The notes under the pieces are model-generated. The model was given only the letters and a program-made list of their open reading frames with translations, had not been told where the DNA came from and did no database searches. This document shows positions 25,701 through 34,044 of a stretch of DNA of 64,000 nt, piece after piece. A program made the translations under genes and the position numbers. The number at the start of each line of letters is the position of its first letter. The first letter of the stretch is position 1. Source of the stretch: Marinibaculum pumilum (lineage in GTDB: Bacteria > Pseudomonadota > Alphaproteobacteria > Ferrovibrionales > Ferrovibrionaceae). Where the stretch lies: contig NZ_JBHRTR010000054.1 in assembly GCF_042646425.1 (NCBI RefSeq), forward strand, positions 248,001 through 312,000, written 5' to 3'.

Positions 25701-26416
25701 CCGACCAGGGCAATGCGGATGCCCAGTTCAATTTCGGCACGCTCTATGCCCGCGGCGAAGGCGTCGACCAGGACTATTACCAGGCGGCGAAGTGGTACAG
25801 GCGGGCCGCCGATGCCGGCCTCGCAGACGCGCAGTTCAACTACGCCAACATGCTGGAATCCGGCCTGGGCGTGCAGCAGGACCGGCAGGAGGCCTATCGG
25901 TACTACCGGATGGCTGCGGACGCCGGCGATCCTGTCGCCGCGGAACGGGAACGGGCCCTGGCCGCCGCCCTGGGAGCGGACGTCGTGGCGCGGCTGACTG
26001 CCGAAGACACGACCCTGCAGGACAGCGGCGCCGGGGCCGCGGAGACCGCGCCGGAGACTGAAGCGCCCGGGCGCATGGCGGCCAGCGACACCGCCGCACC
26101 GGCCGACGCAATGGCATCGGTTTCCGGCGATACCGGCCAGACCGGCATGCCAGAGGCGGCAGCACCGGCGGCAGCACCGACCGCGGAACAGGAGGCGGAG
26201 CCGATGACGCCGCTGTCGGGGCGGCAGGAGATCGCGGAGCTGCAGGACCTGCTGAACCGCCTGGGCTTCGATGCCGGCCCCGCCGACGGGGTGATCGGCA
26301 GCCGAACCCGGACGGCGATCTCCGCCTTCCAGCAGGCTGCCGGCATGCCGGCAGACGGCGTGCCGCGCCGCGCTCTCCTCACGGAGCTGCGGCAGCTCGC
26401 GCAGACCAGCCGATAG
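22751..26416 (+). CDS. PodJ-like polar organiser: N-terminal PWSVKGIDP module, TM, Sel1 repeats, peptidoglycan-binding domain
   Basis: A 1221-residue bitopic protein. Residues 1-45 (PWSVKGIDPKAREVAKSLAH, then GQSLGEWMTQMIL) match the N-terminus of PodJ-type proteins. A short helical stretch (about 105-190) is followed by a long low-complexity Pro/Ala/Gln linker and an acidic patch (about 397-435). One TM segment (LLLAAIGVLLVAGAAVVLAL, about 804-823) puts the rest in the periplasm: four Sel1 repeats (about 917-1060) and a C-terminal peptidoglycan-binding domain (DLLNRLGFDAGPADGVIGSR, from about 1164). In Caulobacter, PodJ sets one cell pole. ATG 22751 has GGAGAGG 7 nt upstream. A related N-terminus recurs at 27703. 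The exact orthology is inference. Confidence 0.82.
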   Translation: MKPGAPWSVKGIDPKAREVAKSLAHARGQSLGEWMTQMILDAEGGAPEEGDAAAPGGEAQKALAPPAGQDRTAAGGAAAERAGVPAASRPASPPSGAEGAGASQDARIVDALVSLSRRLEQIEQRMTVGTQSLSRDVAVLREGLQNLGREFVATRRHTVAQQEAILKRTEQAIAAAGAASNGVTALQNRLQALPGPTGTASGATGGQARPGPEAAAPSSAMGPTGQPSPIGEPAREMPPLPSQGSASGTPQAGPQVSSQASSQAAPQSQRPPAQPTEPQPAAQQPTQGQHTQEQPTSPQPVQAQPVQAPPQQPAAQGEAPARATSPGGGAPAGASGQAQAAPQQPPRAETPAAGPAKVETAAAAADTAPAPPPAAAPPVQKAAPREAGPQEGAAAADNDEDVEYEIVEYELQEGEDPADYAGSDEYEVVVEDAEAQPAAPEPPPAAPPQEEPSGNSLALRATGSTAAPRPPLRAVDLGPGGAQTGGMRGQSGRRLRLPLGAQDAAAPEAGGADAGAPPARPGGLPRLSGGERPAISETKAGRGDTVDPLLAAVDRRVSGARTPPEAGERTGIFGMTWRKGLGQPPRPAAESAAEAGSPDEPQADWENPAWNRAGSTGKSHGAPQGGRQPADAPTAAAAVPPATEGSTAAEPDGGSAAEGGEPNGPAAFVLPPPPAAAGEKGAATASGTAPEPAAEPDAATSAGPASEAQSETGRPAATGSDRAPDTLSSALGGETGRPAGPAAMTTADGRLGGPQSGPRRKSRRSWRDRHGAFAKDTPPAAEEGWPDYAAADMAPRRSRRRPLLLAAIGVLLVAGAAVVLALLGNSTAPDGIDYVALDQQQRAQEGQPEGATATPGPAAAAPDSSAPAALPAATGDATRDSPRALADVPRTDDGARNGAEAAAAIAELRQASDGGSAQAAYELGLRLHDGIGVRRDPDAAAVQFQRAADLGYAPAQLALGVAYEQGQGVPRDLEQAAYWYAVAADQGNADAQFNFGTLYARGEGVDQDYYQAAKWYRRAADAGLADAQFNYANMLESGLGVQQDRQEAYRYYRMAADAGDPVAAERERALAAALGADVVARLTAEDTTLQDSGAGAAETAPETEAPGRMAASDTAAPADAMASVSGDTGQTGMPEAAAPAAAPTAEQEAEPMTPLSGRQEIAELQDLLNRLGFDAGPADGVIGSRTRTAISAFQQAAGMPADGVPRRALLTELRQLAQTSR

Positions 26417-26529
26417 CCGCCGCCCGCCGGCGGCGGTCCGGCCTGACGCCGGCAACGGGGCCGCACGCGCAACGACGGGGCGGCACAACGCACAGGTCCC
26501 TGAGGACCGCATAACGGGGGATTGGACAG

Positions 26530-27102
26530 ATGATCGCACGGATGACACCCGAGGAATTCCGACAGCGGGCGGGCGAGGCCTACCGCAAGTACAGCTGGCT
26601 GTTCTGGCTGGTCGGATTGCTGTTCATCATCGCCGGAATCGTCGCCATCGCGCTGCCACATATCGCCAGCCTGGCGGTGGAGATCTTCCTCGGCTGGCTG
26701 CTGCTGATCACCGGTGTGGTCGGGCTCGGCAATGCCGTCTTCGGCAAGCAGCGGCCCGGCTGGATCTGGGACGCCCTGGCCGGGCTGCTCGGCCTGGTGG
26801 CGGGCATCCTGCTGCTGGTCTATCCGCTGCAGGGCACCGTCACGGTCACCCTGATCCTGTCGATCTTCTTCTTCGTCGAAGGCCTTGCGAAAATCGTTTC
26901 GGGGCTCAGCAACCGGCATGCCGCCGGCTGGGGCTGGATGGTGTTCAACGGCCTTGCCGGCGTCATCCTGGCGATCCTGATCTGGATTGCCCTGCCGCAG
27001 GCCGCGGCCTGGGTGCTGGGACTTCTCGTCGGCATCAACCTGCTGCTGTTCGGTGTCGCGGTGATCATGAGCGCGATCGCCGTGCGTCGCGCCACGAGCT
27101 GA
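26530..27102 (+). CDS. HdeD/DUF308 family membrane protein
   Basis: A 190-residue protein with six TM segments in three repeated hairpins (LFIIAGIVAIALP, GLVAGILLLVYPLQG, GVILAILIWIALPQAAAWVLG), the hallmark of the HdeD family. E. coli HdeD is linked to acid resistance at high density; for most members the function is unknown. Start ATG 26530 follows GGGGGATTGGACAG; ATG 26542 is possible. It lies 113 nt after the PodJ-like gene and may be transcribed with it. Confidence 0.88.
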   Translation: MIARMTPEEFRQRAGEAYRKYSWLFWLVGLLFIIAGIVAIALPHIASLAVEIFLGWLLLITGVVGLGNAVFGKQRPGWIWDALAGLLGLVAGILLLVYPLQGTVTVTLILSIFFFVEGLAKIVSGLSNRHAAGWGWMVFNGLAGVILAILIWIALPQAAAWVLGLLVGINLLLFGVAVIMSAIAVRRATS

Positions 27103-27702
27103 AGCACGGCCCATCGCACACGGCAGAGTCGTCCGATGTAGCCGCGCATCACGCAGCCCGGGTAGTCCTTGCCCTTATCCTTTTGGATAAGCGGATTCTC
27201 TGACGATTCTCGTCACTCTGGGGCCACCCGGGCTTTCCAGATCTTCCTGAATTCGTATGATCCCGGATCAGAGGTCTTACCCGGTCTGATCGCACGGATC
27301 TTTTTCCGCCTTGCCGCGTTCTACCATCGACGCAGTTCGACGTGGTGAGCGCCGCTCGACGGAATTGCGACAGCAGGCAGGTGCCGTTTGATCAGCTATG
27401 ACGGGTCTTTGGCCGGGCCAGGAAACAAGGCGGGTTCCGGCCTGGGCCGGCGGGAGGCGCAGCGTCCCGCCGACAACGCGAGAAGCGGCCGGCGCGCGCC
27501 GGGATATGCCTTGCCGTCCCAGCGATCCGATCGGGGGTCTGCTGCGGAATCCGAACGCGGATCCGACGCCGGATCGGCGGCGGGGCAGCTGGCAGGAAAG
27601 GCACAGCAGGCGGATCCGGTGCATTGGCTGCATGGATCGCAGGCCCATCAGGGATTGGACCCGACCGGTGTATCCGACAACAAGCGCGGCGCGACCGAAC
27701 TG
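27103..27702. other. 600-nt spacer, lower GC, with small inverted repeats
   Basis: No convincing gene. The first half is visibly less GC-rich than the rest of the window. It contains CTTATCC-TTTT-GGATAAG (27174-27191) and GATCAGA-N12-TCTGATC (27266-27291), both candidate operators or RNA hairpins. In the second half (27388-27702) the frame of the next gene is open, so a longer N-terminus starting at TTG 27388 cannot be excluded, though that stretch lacks family features. Confidence 0.5.
27174..27191. promoter_or_regulatory. 7-bp inverted repeat with TTTT loop
   Basis: CTTATCC-TTTT-GGATAAG forms a perfect hairpin 72 nt after the HdeD-like gene. There is no T-run, so it is not a clear terminator. 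It could be a weak operator in the promoter region of the 27703 gene. Confidence 0.3.
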
Positions 27703-28518
27703 ATGGACAAGGGACAACCCTGGAGCGTCAAGGGCATCGACCCGGATACGCGCCAAGCCGCAAAGATGGCAGCGCGCCGCGCCGGGCTGACCGTCGGTGC
27801 ATGGCTGAACCGGGTGATCCAGCGCGCCGCGGCCGAGGAACTGGGCCTGGCCGCGCCCGCGGAGACCACGGGTCAGGCCTATCCCGGCCCGCCGCATCCC
27901 AGCCAGCCACATCCCGGCCAGCCGCATCCCGGCCAGCCCCATACAGCGGGTCTCCAGGGCGGACATCCCGGCTTTCCCGCACCGGCCGGTCCCTATGCGG
28001 GCAATGCCACGGCCGGCATGATGCAGCCGCAGGCCTATGCACAGGGCGCGGGGCTGACGGAAGCGGCGCAGGCGGCGCAACCGATCGCGGGACAACAGCC
28101 TGCCGGACAGCAGTTTCCCGGACAGCAGTTTCCCGGGCAGCCGATGCAGGCCCAGGCGCTCGATACTCTGCTCGACGCACTGCGCCGGCAGACCGAGGAG
28201 GTGAAGGCGGCGATCCGCAACAGCACCGAAGAGCTTCGCTACAACACCGACAAGATCCAGCCGATGGCCGACCGCCTGCGACCGATGAGCGAGCGGCTGG
28301 AGAGCATCGCCGACAAGCTGGAACATGTCGGCGAGGTCGACCGCCGACTGGACGAGGCGGAGCGGAAGGCGGAACGCGCCGCCCTTCAGGTCACACCGCT
28401 GGAACGGACCCTCACCCGCCTGTTCGAACGCATGGAGAATGACGACCAGCTGCCCTATCCGGGGCCGGAGATGCGCTACCGGCGTCGCGGCCTTTTCGGC
28501 CGCCTGTTCGGGGATTGA
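27703..28518 (+). CDS. Short cytoplasmic protein with PodJ-type N-terminal module
   Basis: A 271-residue soluble protein. Residues 1-48 (GQPWSVKGIDPDTRQAAKMA, then GLTVGAWLNRVIQ) match the start of the PodJ-like protein at 22751. Then comes a repetitive Pro/Gly/Gln linker with three PHPxQ units (27895-27939) and two GQQFP units (28105-28134). A predicted coiled coil (about 148-240; LLDALRRQTEEVKAAIRNST) and a basic tail (RYRRRGLFGRLFGD) end it. There is no TM or periplasmic domain, so it resembles a cut-down cytoplasmic half of the PodJ-like protein. ATG 27703 is chosen because it begins the module; no strong ribosome-binding site precedes it. Confidence 0.75.
   Translation: MDKGQPWSVKGIDPDTRQAAKMAARRAGLTVGAWLNRVIQRAAAEELGLAAPAETTGQAYPGPPHPSQPHPGQPHPGQPHTAGLQGGHPGFPAPAGPYAGNATAGMMQPQAYAQGAGLTEAAQAAQPIAGQQPAGQQFPGQQFPGQPMQAQALDTLLDALRRQTEEVKAAIRNSTEELRYNTDKIQPMADRLRPMSERLESIADKLEHVGEVDRRLDEAERKAERAALQVTPLERTLTRLFERMENDDQLPYPGPEMRYRRRGLFGRLFGD
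27895..27939. repeat. 15-bp tandem repeat (three units)
   Basis: Three units of CATCCCGGCCAGCCN, the first with one change, encode PHPSQ-PHPGQ-PHPGQ in the linker of the 27703 protein. A second, two-unit 15-bp repeat (GGACAGCAGTTTCCC) lies at 28105-28134. Both keep the frame, so slippage would only alter linker length. Confidence 0.85.
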
Positions 28519-28606
28519 CCTGCGGCGCTGCCGCCTCTTCCGGTTCGCCGGACGGCTGGCCTAGACTGAGAGCCTGAGCGGGCACAGGCCGTCGGGAGCA
28601 GGGGCG

Positions 28607-29470
28607 ATGCGGCAGCGGGGCGTAGATGCAGGCAAGGGCGGGCACCGGGCCTGCAACCGCCCCCTTCGGCACCGACCCGGAGCGCCGCCCCGCCACCCGG
28701 TCCTCCCTCTGGTCCTGCTCGGTCTCACCCTGCTCTGCAGCCTGGCGGCGGGGCCGGCGCGGCCGGCACGTGCCGCCGCCTATGACGGCGCCCTGGTCAC
28801 CGATCTGTCCAATCACCTGATTTCCATCACCTCCAGCTTTTCCGGGACCTCCCTGCTGCTGTTCGGCGCCATCTCCGAGCCGGGCGATCTTGTGGTGATC
28901 GTCCGCGGACCGTCCGACCGGGTGATGGTCCGACGCAAGGAGCAGACCTTCGGCGTCTGGATGAACCGCAGCGAGACCCAGCTGGCGGACGTCCCCGGGT
29001 ACTACGCGGTCGCCACCACCCGGAAGCGCAGCGACTTCGCCTCGCCCGCCCTGCTGAAACAGCTGCAGGCAGGTCCCGACTATCTCGACATGCCGGTGAT
29101 CCAGGAAAGCGGGGTCGATGTCGCCACGACCGCCGACTTCCGCGACGCCCTGATCCGCATCCGCTCGCAGGAGGGCCTGTTCAACCTGTACGAGTCGGGC
29201 GTCGTCTTCGTCGGCCAGCGCCTGTTCCGCGCACCGATCGAATTTCCCGCCACGGTCCCGGTCGGGACCTACCGGGCGGAGGTCTACCTGATCCGGGACG
29301 ACCGGGTCGTCGCGGCCCAGGCGACGCCGCTGTTCGTCATGAAGCGCGGCCTGGAACAGACCCTCTACCAGTTCGCGCAGGAACAGCGGCTGGCCTACGG
29401 CATCCTGATCGTGCTGATTGCCATCTTCGTCGGCTGGGCATTATCAACCCTGCTGCAATCGCGCCGTTGA
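28607..29470 (+). CDS. Alph_Pro_TM (TIGR02186) family membrane protein
   Basis: A 287-residue protein with a signal/anchor segment (about 30-55), a periplasmic domain and one C-terminal TM (YGILIVLIAIFVGWALSTLL, about 263-282). Family features are LVTDLSNHLISITSSFSGTS, LLLFGAISEPGDLVVIVRGP, VRRKEQTFGVWMN and VPGYYAVATT. The family occurs almost only in alphaproteobacteria, often beside a TSUP sulfite-exporter gene, which is absent here; function is unknown. ATG 28607 lies after GGAGCAGGGGCG. A later start near 28625 would shorten only the leader. Confidence 0.85.
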   Translation: MRQRGVDAGKGGHRACNRPLRHRPGAPPRHPVLPLVLLGLTLLCSLAAGPARPARAAAYDGALVTDLSNHLISITSSFSGTSLLLFGAISEPGDLVVIVRGPSDRVMVRRKEQTFGVWMNRSETQLADVPGYYAVATTRKRSDFASPALLKQLQAGPDYLDMPVIQESGVDVATTADFRDALIRIRSQEGLFNLYESGVVFVGQRLFRAPIEFPATVPVGTYRAEVYLIRDDRVVAAQATPLFVMKRGLEQTLYQFAQEQRLAYGILIVLIAIFVGWALSTLLQSRR

Positions 29471-29568
29471 CCGCGCGCCGCCGGCCGCCGCGATCCGCCG
29501 GCGGCTGCCGCGCCCGCGACCGGGGGCAGATCGTCAACAGGGCATACCGTCAGAAGGAAAGCCACCGC

Positions 29569-30714
29569 ATGGATCCGTCCGTCATCGCCGAACTCAAGGA
29601 AGGCGTGCGCCGCTACGTGCACGATCGCCTGGTGCCGCTGGAGGAAACCGTCGCCGAAACCGACAGCATCCCAGAAGAGGTCCGGCGCGAGGTCGCCGAG
29701 CTGGGCCTGTTCGGCATGTCGATCCCGGAGGAATATGGCGGGCTGGGCCTGACGATGGCGGCCGAGTCGGAGCTGGTGATGGAACTCGGCTGGACCTCGC
29801 CGGCCTTCCGCAGTCTGATCGGCACCAATGTCGGCATCGGCAGCCAGGGCATCCTGATCGACGGCACGGAGGCGCAGAAGACAACCTACCTGCCGCGCCT
29901 GGCCAGCGGCGAGCTGATCGCCTCGTTCTGCCTGACCGAGCCGGAATCGGGCTCCGACGCCGCCTCGCTGCGGACCCGAGCGGTGCGCGACGGCGACAGC
30001 TATGTCCTGAACGGCACCAAGCGCTTCATCACCAACTCGCCCACCGCCGGGATCTTCACGGTGATGGCCCGCACCGACCCGGACGCCTCGAAGGCAGGCG
30101 GCATCTCGGCCTTCATCGTCGATTCCGATCTGCCGGGGATTCAGATCGCGAAGCCCTACCGCAAGATGGGGCAGAAGGGTGCACAGGTGGCCGACGTGAT
30201 CTTCGACGATGTCCGGGTGCCGGCGGACTGCATCATCGGCGGCCGGGAGGGCCAGGGCTTCAAGACCGCGATGAAGGTGCTGGACCGTGGCCGCATCCAC
30301 ATCTCCGCCCTTTGCGTCGGGGTCGGCCGGCGGCTGATCGACGAATCCCTGCGCTATGCGACGGAGCGCAGGCAGTTCGGCCAGCCGATCGTCGACTTCC
30401 AGCTGGTGCAGGCGATGCTGGCGGACAGCCAGACCGACCTGCTGGCGGCCGAGGCGCTGGTCCGCAGCGTGGCGGCGCGCTACGACGCGGGCGAGTCGCT
30501 GACCATGGAGGCGGCGGCCACGAAGTATTTCTGCTCCGAGATGGTCGGCCGCATCGCCGACCGCGCGGTGCAGGTGCATGGCGGCTCCGGCTATATCGCC
30601 GATTATCCGGTGGAGCGCTTCTACCGCGATGTCCGGATCTTCCGCCTGTACGAGGGCACCAGCCAGGTGCTGCAGCTGGTCATCGCGCGGGAGATGAAGC
30701 GACGCGCCGGCTAG
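29569..30714 (+). CDS. Acyl-CoA dehydrogenase (catabolic island)
   Basis: A 381-residue acyl-CoA dehydrogenase. Signatures are SFCLTEPESGSDAASLRTRA, GTKRFITNSPTAG, the C-terminal VQVHGGSGYIADYPVERFYR and FRLYEGTSQVLQLVIAREM. ATG 29569 has AAGGAA about 8 nt upstream. It heads a same-strand group with an MFS carrier and a CoA-transferase-like pair, suggesting that an imported acid is activated to a CoA ester and dehydrogenated here. It is distinct from the dehydrogenases at 14528 and 15801, so a special substrate (branched, aromatic or dicarboxylic) is plausible but unproven. Confidence 0.92.
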   Translation: MDPSVIAELKEGVRRYVHDRLVPLEETVAETDSIPEEVRREVAELGLFGMSIPEEYGGLGLTMAAESELVMELGWTSPAFRSLIGTNVGIGSQGILIDGTEAQKTTYLPRLASGELIASFCLTEPESGSDAASLRTRAVRDGDSYVLNGTKRFITNSPTAGIFTVMARTDPDASKAGGISAFIVDSDLPGIQIAKPYRKMGQKGAQVADVIFDDVRVPADCIIGGREGQGFKTAMKVLDRGRIHISALCVGVGRRLIDESLRYATERRQFGQPIVDFQLVQAMLADSQTDLLAAEALVRSVAARYDAGESLTMEAAATKYFCSEMVGRIADRAVQVHGGSGYIADYPVERFYRDVRIFRLYEGTSQVLQLVIAREMKRRAG

Positions 30715-30781
30715 GCCGGGTGCCCACCGGCACCGGGATGGCAGGGCATCCATGAGTAGGGCGCACGGGTAGGACAGATGG

Positions 30782-32101
30782 ATGGTGCGTAGGGCTGAGC
30801 CGGGCGACCCGCAGCGGACCCCGCCGCCGGGCACCCGGCCTGGCCGGCTGGGGCTGCTGCTCCGCGACCGGCGCCTGCGGCTGGCCTTCGCCGTGGTGCC
30901 CGTCTGCTTCCTGCTCGCCCTGATCGGCCGCGGCATGGGGGAGACCTTCGTGGTCTTCCTGCTGCCGCTGCAGGAAGATTTCGGCTGGAGCCGCGCCGAG
31001 GTCGCCGGCATCTATTCCTTCTTTTTCCTGTCCGCCGGTGCCGTCGGCCCGCTTGTGGGCCATGTCTTCGACCGCTTCGGCCCGTTCTGGCTGTTCCTGG
31101 GCTGCATTCTGTTCCTGGCCGGCGGCGCCTTCCTGTCCTCCCAGGCGGACGCGCTGTGGCAATTCTATCTGACCGCCGGTCTGATGCTGGGCGTCGCCGC
31201 CGCCGGCATGGGCACGATCCCCCACAGCGCCATCCTCAGCCGCTGGTTCCGCGGCCGGCTGGGCATCGCCATGGCCATCGTCTTCTCCAGCATCGGCATC
31301 GGCAACCTGCTGCTGACCCCGTTCGCCCAACGGCTGATCATCGCCGACGGCTGGCGACATGCCTATCTGGTGCTGGCCGGCCTGGCCCTGCTGGCGCTGA
31401 TCCCGGTGGTGGTGATGCCCTGGCGGCGAATCGCCGCGGGGCGGGAGGATATCGGCTTCAACGTGGCACCGCGGAGGTCGGGACCCGGCGGCGAGGCCCC
31501 GGCCCGGACCTGGACCCTGCAATCTGCCGTGCGCACCCGCCAGTTCTGGGGTCTGTTCATGGTCTACTTCCTGACCGGCAACGGCATGTTCTCCGTTGCA
31601 CTGCAGGCGGTGACCTACCTGGTGGAGACCGGCATCCCCCGCATCGAGGCGGCCGCGGCCTGGGGCTTCGTCGGCCTGCTGACCCCGCTGGGCATGAACA
31701 TCTTCGGCTGGCTGGACGGGGTGATCGGGCGGCGGCCGGCGGTGCTGCTCTCCTACGGCCTGTCGCTGGCCGGCGTGGTGATGCTGTGGATCACCGGCCG
31801 CACCGACGGGCAGGTCTTCCTGGTGCTGTTCGTGGCCCTGTTCGGCCTGTCCTTCGGCGCCCGCGGCCCGCTGATCGCGGCCATCTGCACCCGCATCTTC
31901 GCCGGCCGCCGGCTGGGCATCATCTATGGCACGGTCACCGTCGGCGGCGGCCTTGGCGGTGCCTCTGGCTCCGCGATGGGCGGCCTGCTGCACGACCTGA
32001 CCGGCACCTATGACCTCGTCTTCGCCTATTCGGTGCTGGCGCTCTGCCTGGGCATCCTGCCCTTCTTCCTGGTGCCCGGCTTGGCATCCCGCCGGGACTG
32101 A
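30782..32101 (+). CDS. MFS transporter
   Basis: A 439-residue major facilitator with 12 TM segments in two halves joined by a cytoplasmic loop (about 215-240). FGWSRAEVAGIYSFFFLSAG and GPLVGHVFDRFG (the loop 2-3 motif) are typical of the monocarboxylate/oxalate-formate-like MFS branch. Its place between an acyl-CoA dehydrogenase and a CoA-transferase-like pair suggests uptake of the acid degraded by this group. Start ATG 30782 (MVRRAEPGD) leaves a 35-residue hydrophilic leader; the true start could be later. Confidence 0.87.
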   Translation: MVRRAEPGDPQRTPPPGTRPGRLGLLLRDRRLRLAFAVVPVCFLLALIGRGMGETFVVFLLPLQEDFGWSRAEVAGIYSFFFLSAGAVGPLVGHVFDRFGPFWLFLGCILFLAGGAFLSSQADALWQFYLTAGLMLGVAAAGMGTIPHSAILSRWFRGRLGIAMAIVFSSIGIGNLLLTPFAQRLIIADGWRHAYLVLAGLALLALIPVVVMPWRRIAAGREDIGFNVAPRRSGPGGEAPARTWTLQSAVRTRQFWGLFMVYFLTGNGMFSVALQAVTYLVETGIPRIEAAAAWGFVGLLTPLGMNIFGWLDGVIGRRPAVLLSYGLSLAGVVMLWITGRTDGQVFLVLFVALFGLSFGARGPLIAAICTRIFAGRRLGIIYGTVTVGGGLGGASGSAMGGLLHDLTGTYDLVFAYSVLALCLGILPFFLVPGLASRRD

Positions 32102-32190
32102 GCCAGACTGGCTTTCTCCGCTCGGGCGACGTAGAACCGGCCCGCGGGACCGACCGCCGGAGCGGTCGCAGATGCCTGGAGGAACACACC

Positions 32191-33036
32191 ATGAGCGGTA
32201 GGATCGCCTCTGTCGAAGCGCTTGCCGAAGAGGTCCGCGACGGCAGCCGGATCGCCCTGCCGGTGGACTATGGCGGGGTGCCGATGGCGCTGACCCGGGC
32301 CATCGCGGCCCGTGGCGTGCAGGACCTGGACCTGGTCGGCGTGCCGATCAGCGGCCTGCAGGCGGACATGCTGATCGGCGCCGGCTGCGCCCGCTCGGTG
32401 GAGACCTCCGCCGTGACCCTGGGCGAATTCGGCAGCGCACCCGCCTTCACCCGGGCGGTGAAGGAAGGCCGCATCCGGCTGAAGGACGCCACCTGCCCGG
32501 CGATCTATGCCGGCCTGCAGGCGGCGGAGAAGGGCATCCCCTTCATGCCGATCCGCGGCATCCTGGAATCCGACATCCTGGCCAACCGGCCCGACTGGAA
32601 GGTGATCGACAATCCCTTCGCCGAGGGGGATGGCGGCGACCCGATCGTGCTGATCCCGGCGATCCGGCCGGACATCGCCACGATCCACGCGCCCCTGGCG
32701 GACCGGGACGGCAATGTCTGGATCGGCCGGCGGCGGGAACTGATGACCATGACCCATGCGGCGCGCCGCACCCTGGCCACGGTGGAGCGGGTGGTGGACG
32801 GGAACCTGTTCGAGAACGAGGAACTGTCTGCCGGTGTCATCCCGAACCTCTACATCGACCAGGTGGCCGAGGTGGCGATGGGGTCGTGGCCGCTGAATCT
32901 GTGGGACCGCTACCCGATCGACGAGGCCGCGATGCGGGCCTATATCGAGCTCGCCCAGACCGGCTCGGCCGCGGATATCCGCCGTTTCGCAGCCGAGGCC
33001 GTACCGCCAAAGCTCTACTCCGCCGCGGCGGAATGA
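32191..33036 (+). CDS. CoA-transferase family protein, alpha subunit
   Basis: A 281-residue class I CoA-transferase alpha-like subunit, with GSRIALPVDYGGVPMALTRA at the start, LVGVPISGLQADMLIGAG, and the closing part around IHAPLADRDGNVWIGRRREL typical of the family. It pairs with the beta-like gene 43 nt downstream. ATG 32191 has GGAGG 8 nt upstream. Relatives either transfer CoA between acids or, as in IpdAB of steroid breakdown, hydrolyse a ring. The beta subunit lacks an obvious catalytic Glu, which favours the second kind of chemistry (inference). Confidence 0.85.
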   Translation: MSGRIASVEALAEEVRDGSRIALPVDYGGVPMALTRAIAARGVQDLDLVGVPISGLQADMLIGAGCARSVETSAVTLGEFGSAPAFTRAVKEGRIRLKDATCPAIYAGLQAAEKGIPFMPIRGILESDILANRPDWKVIDNPFAEGDGGDPIVLIPAIRPDIATIHAPLADRDGNVWIGRRRELMTMTHAARRTLATVERVVDGNLFENEELSAGVIPNLYIDQVAEVAMGSWPLNLWDRYPIDEAAMRAYIELAQTGSAADIRRFAAEAVPPKLYSAAAE

Positions 33037-33079
33037 CCCGGTAGCGCTTTCCGCACCAAGGCATTGATCTGGCTGACAA

Positions 33080-33838
33080 ATGACAAGTAGCGCAACGGGC
33101 CGTACCGCCGCCCGCGAGATCATGATTTCCAGTATCGCCGAGCTTCTGGAGGGCTGCCGCCATGTCACCGTCGGCGCCTCCTCCCCGGTGCCCGGCGCGG
33201 GCGCCCTGCTGGCGCGCCGGCTGGCGCCGGCCGACCGGCCGATGCTGATCTCGGTCCTGGGCTCGCAGGCCCACAACATGTTCACCAATGGCGGGGTGGA
33301 AACCTTCGACTGCGCCGCCGAGGGGCGGATCGACGCCTTTTTCCTGTCCGGCGGCCAGATCGACGGCCAGGGCAATATCAACCTGGTGGGCATCGGCGAC
33401 TATCCGCGCACCGATGTCCGCTGGCCCGGTTCGTTCGGCTCCGCCTTCGTCTACTTCATGATCCCGCGGGTGATCCTGTTCCGGGAGGAGCATTCGCGGC
33501 GGGTCTTCGTGGAAAAGGTCGACTTCGTCAGCGCACCCGGCACCAGCAGCCCCGGCATCCACCGGCCCGGCGGCCCCTATGCCCTGCTGACCCCGCTCTG
33601 CCTGTTCGACTTCGACCGCGCCGGGCGGCGCTTCCGCCTGCGCAGCGTCCACCCCGGCCATACCGTGGAGGAAGTCCGCGATCAGACCGGGTTCGACTTC
33701 GACTGCCCGGCGGAGGTGCCGGTCACGCCGGCGCCCGATCCGCAGCGCCTGGCGATGATCCGCGGCGATGTGATGGACGAGATCGCGGAGACCTATCCGC
33801 GCTTCAGCGCCGAGATGCGGGCCGCCCTTTCCGCCTGA
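33080..33838 (+). CDS. CoA-transferase family protein, beta subunit
   Basis: A 252-residue beta-like subunit. VTVGASSPVPGAGALLARRL is the usual N-terminal strand-turn, FFLSGGQIDGQGNINLVGIG is a strong family motif, and RWPGSFGSAF and IFREEHSRRVFVEKVDFVSAPG-like segments follow. At the place where true transferases carry the catalytic Glu (ESG/ENG type) the sequence is LISVLGSQAHN (about 56-66), with no Glu. ATG 33080 has no good ribosome-binding site; ATG 33122 (MISSIAELLEG) is an alternative closer to the usual start. Confidence 0.85.
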   Translation: MTSSATGRTAAREIMISSIAELLEGCRHVTVGASSPVPGAGALLARRLAPADRPMLISVLGSQAHNMFTNGGVETFDCAAEGRIDAFFLSGGQIDGQGNINLVGIGDYPRTDVRWPGSFGSAFVYFMIPRVILFREEHSRRVFVEKVDFVSAPGTSSPGIHRPGGPYALLTPLCLFDFDRAGRRFRLRSVHPGHTVEEVRDQTGFDFDCPAEVPVTPAPDPQRLAMIRGDVMDEIAETYPRFSAEMRAALSA

Positions 33839-34044
33839 TCCGACGGCCACTGTCAGACCATCTGGCCGACCCCGCCGCAGCGTGCCTGCCGCGCTGCAAA
33901 AAGCTGCTTTGACAGGCCGGCAGCCTGCCGCCCATTCTATGCTTGCGCCGCGTCCCGCGGCACGGGTCGCCCGTCTGCGTCCCGCAGCGTATTTCCGCCT
34001 CCCGGCCGCGGCCGGGAGCGCCGCCCACCAACAGGAATCGCGCC

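Noticed and set aside
26417..26460. GC-rich hairpin after the PodJ-like gene considered as a terminator
   Set aside because: There is a possible stem but no T-run, and the HdeD-like gene follows on the same strand within 113 nt.
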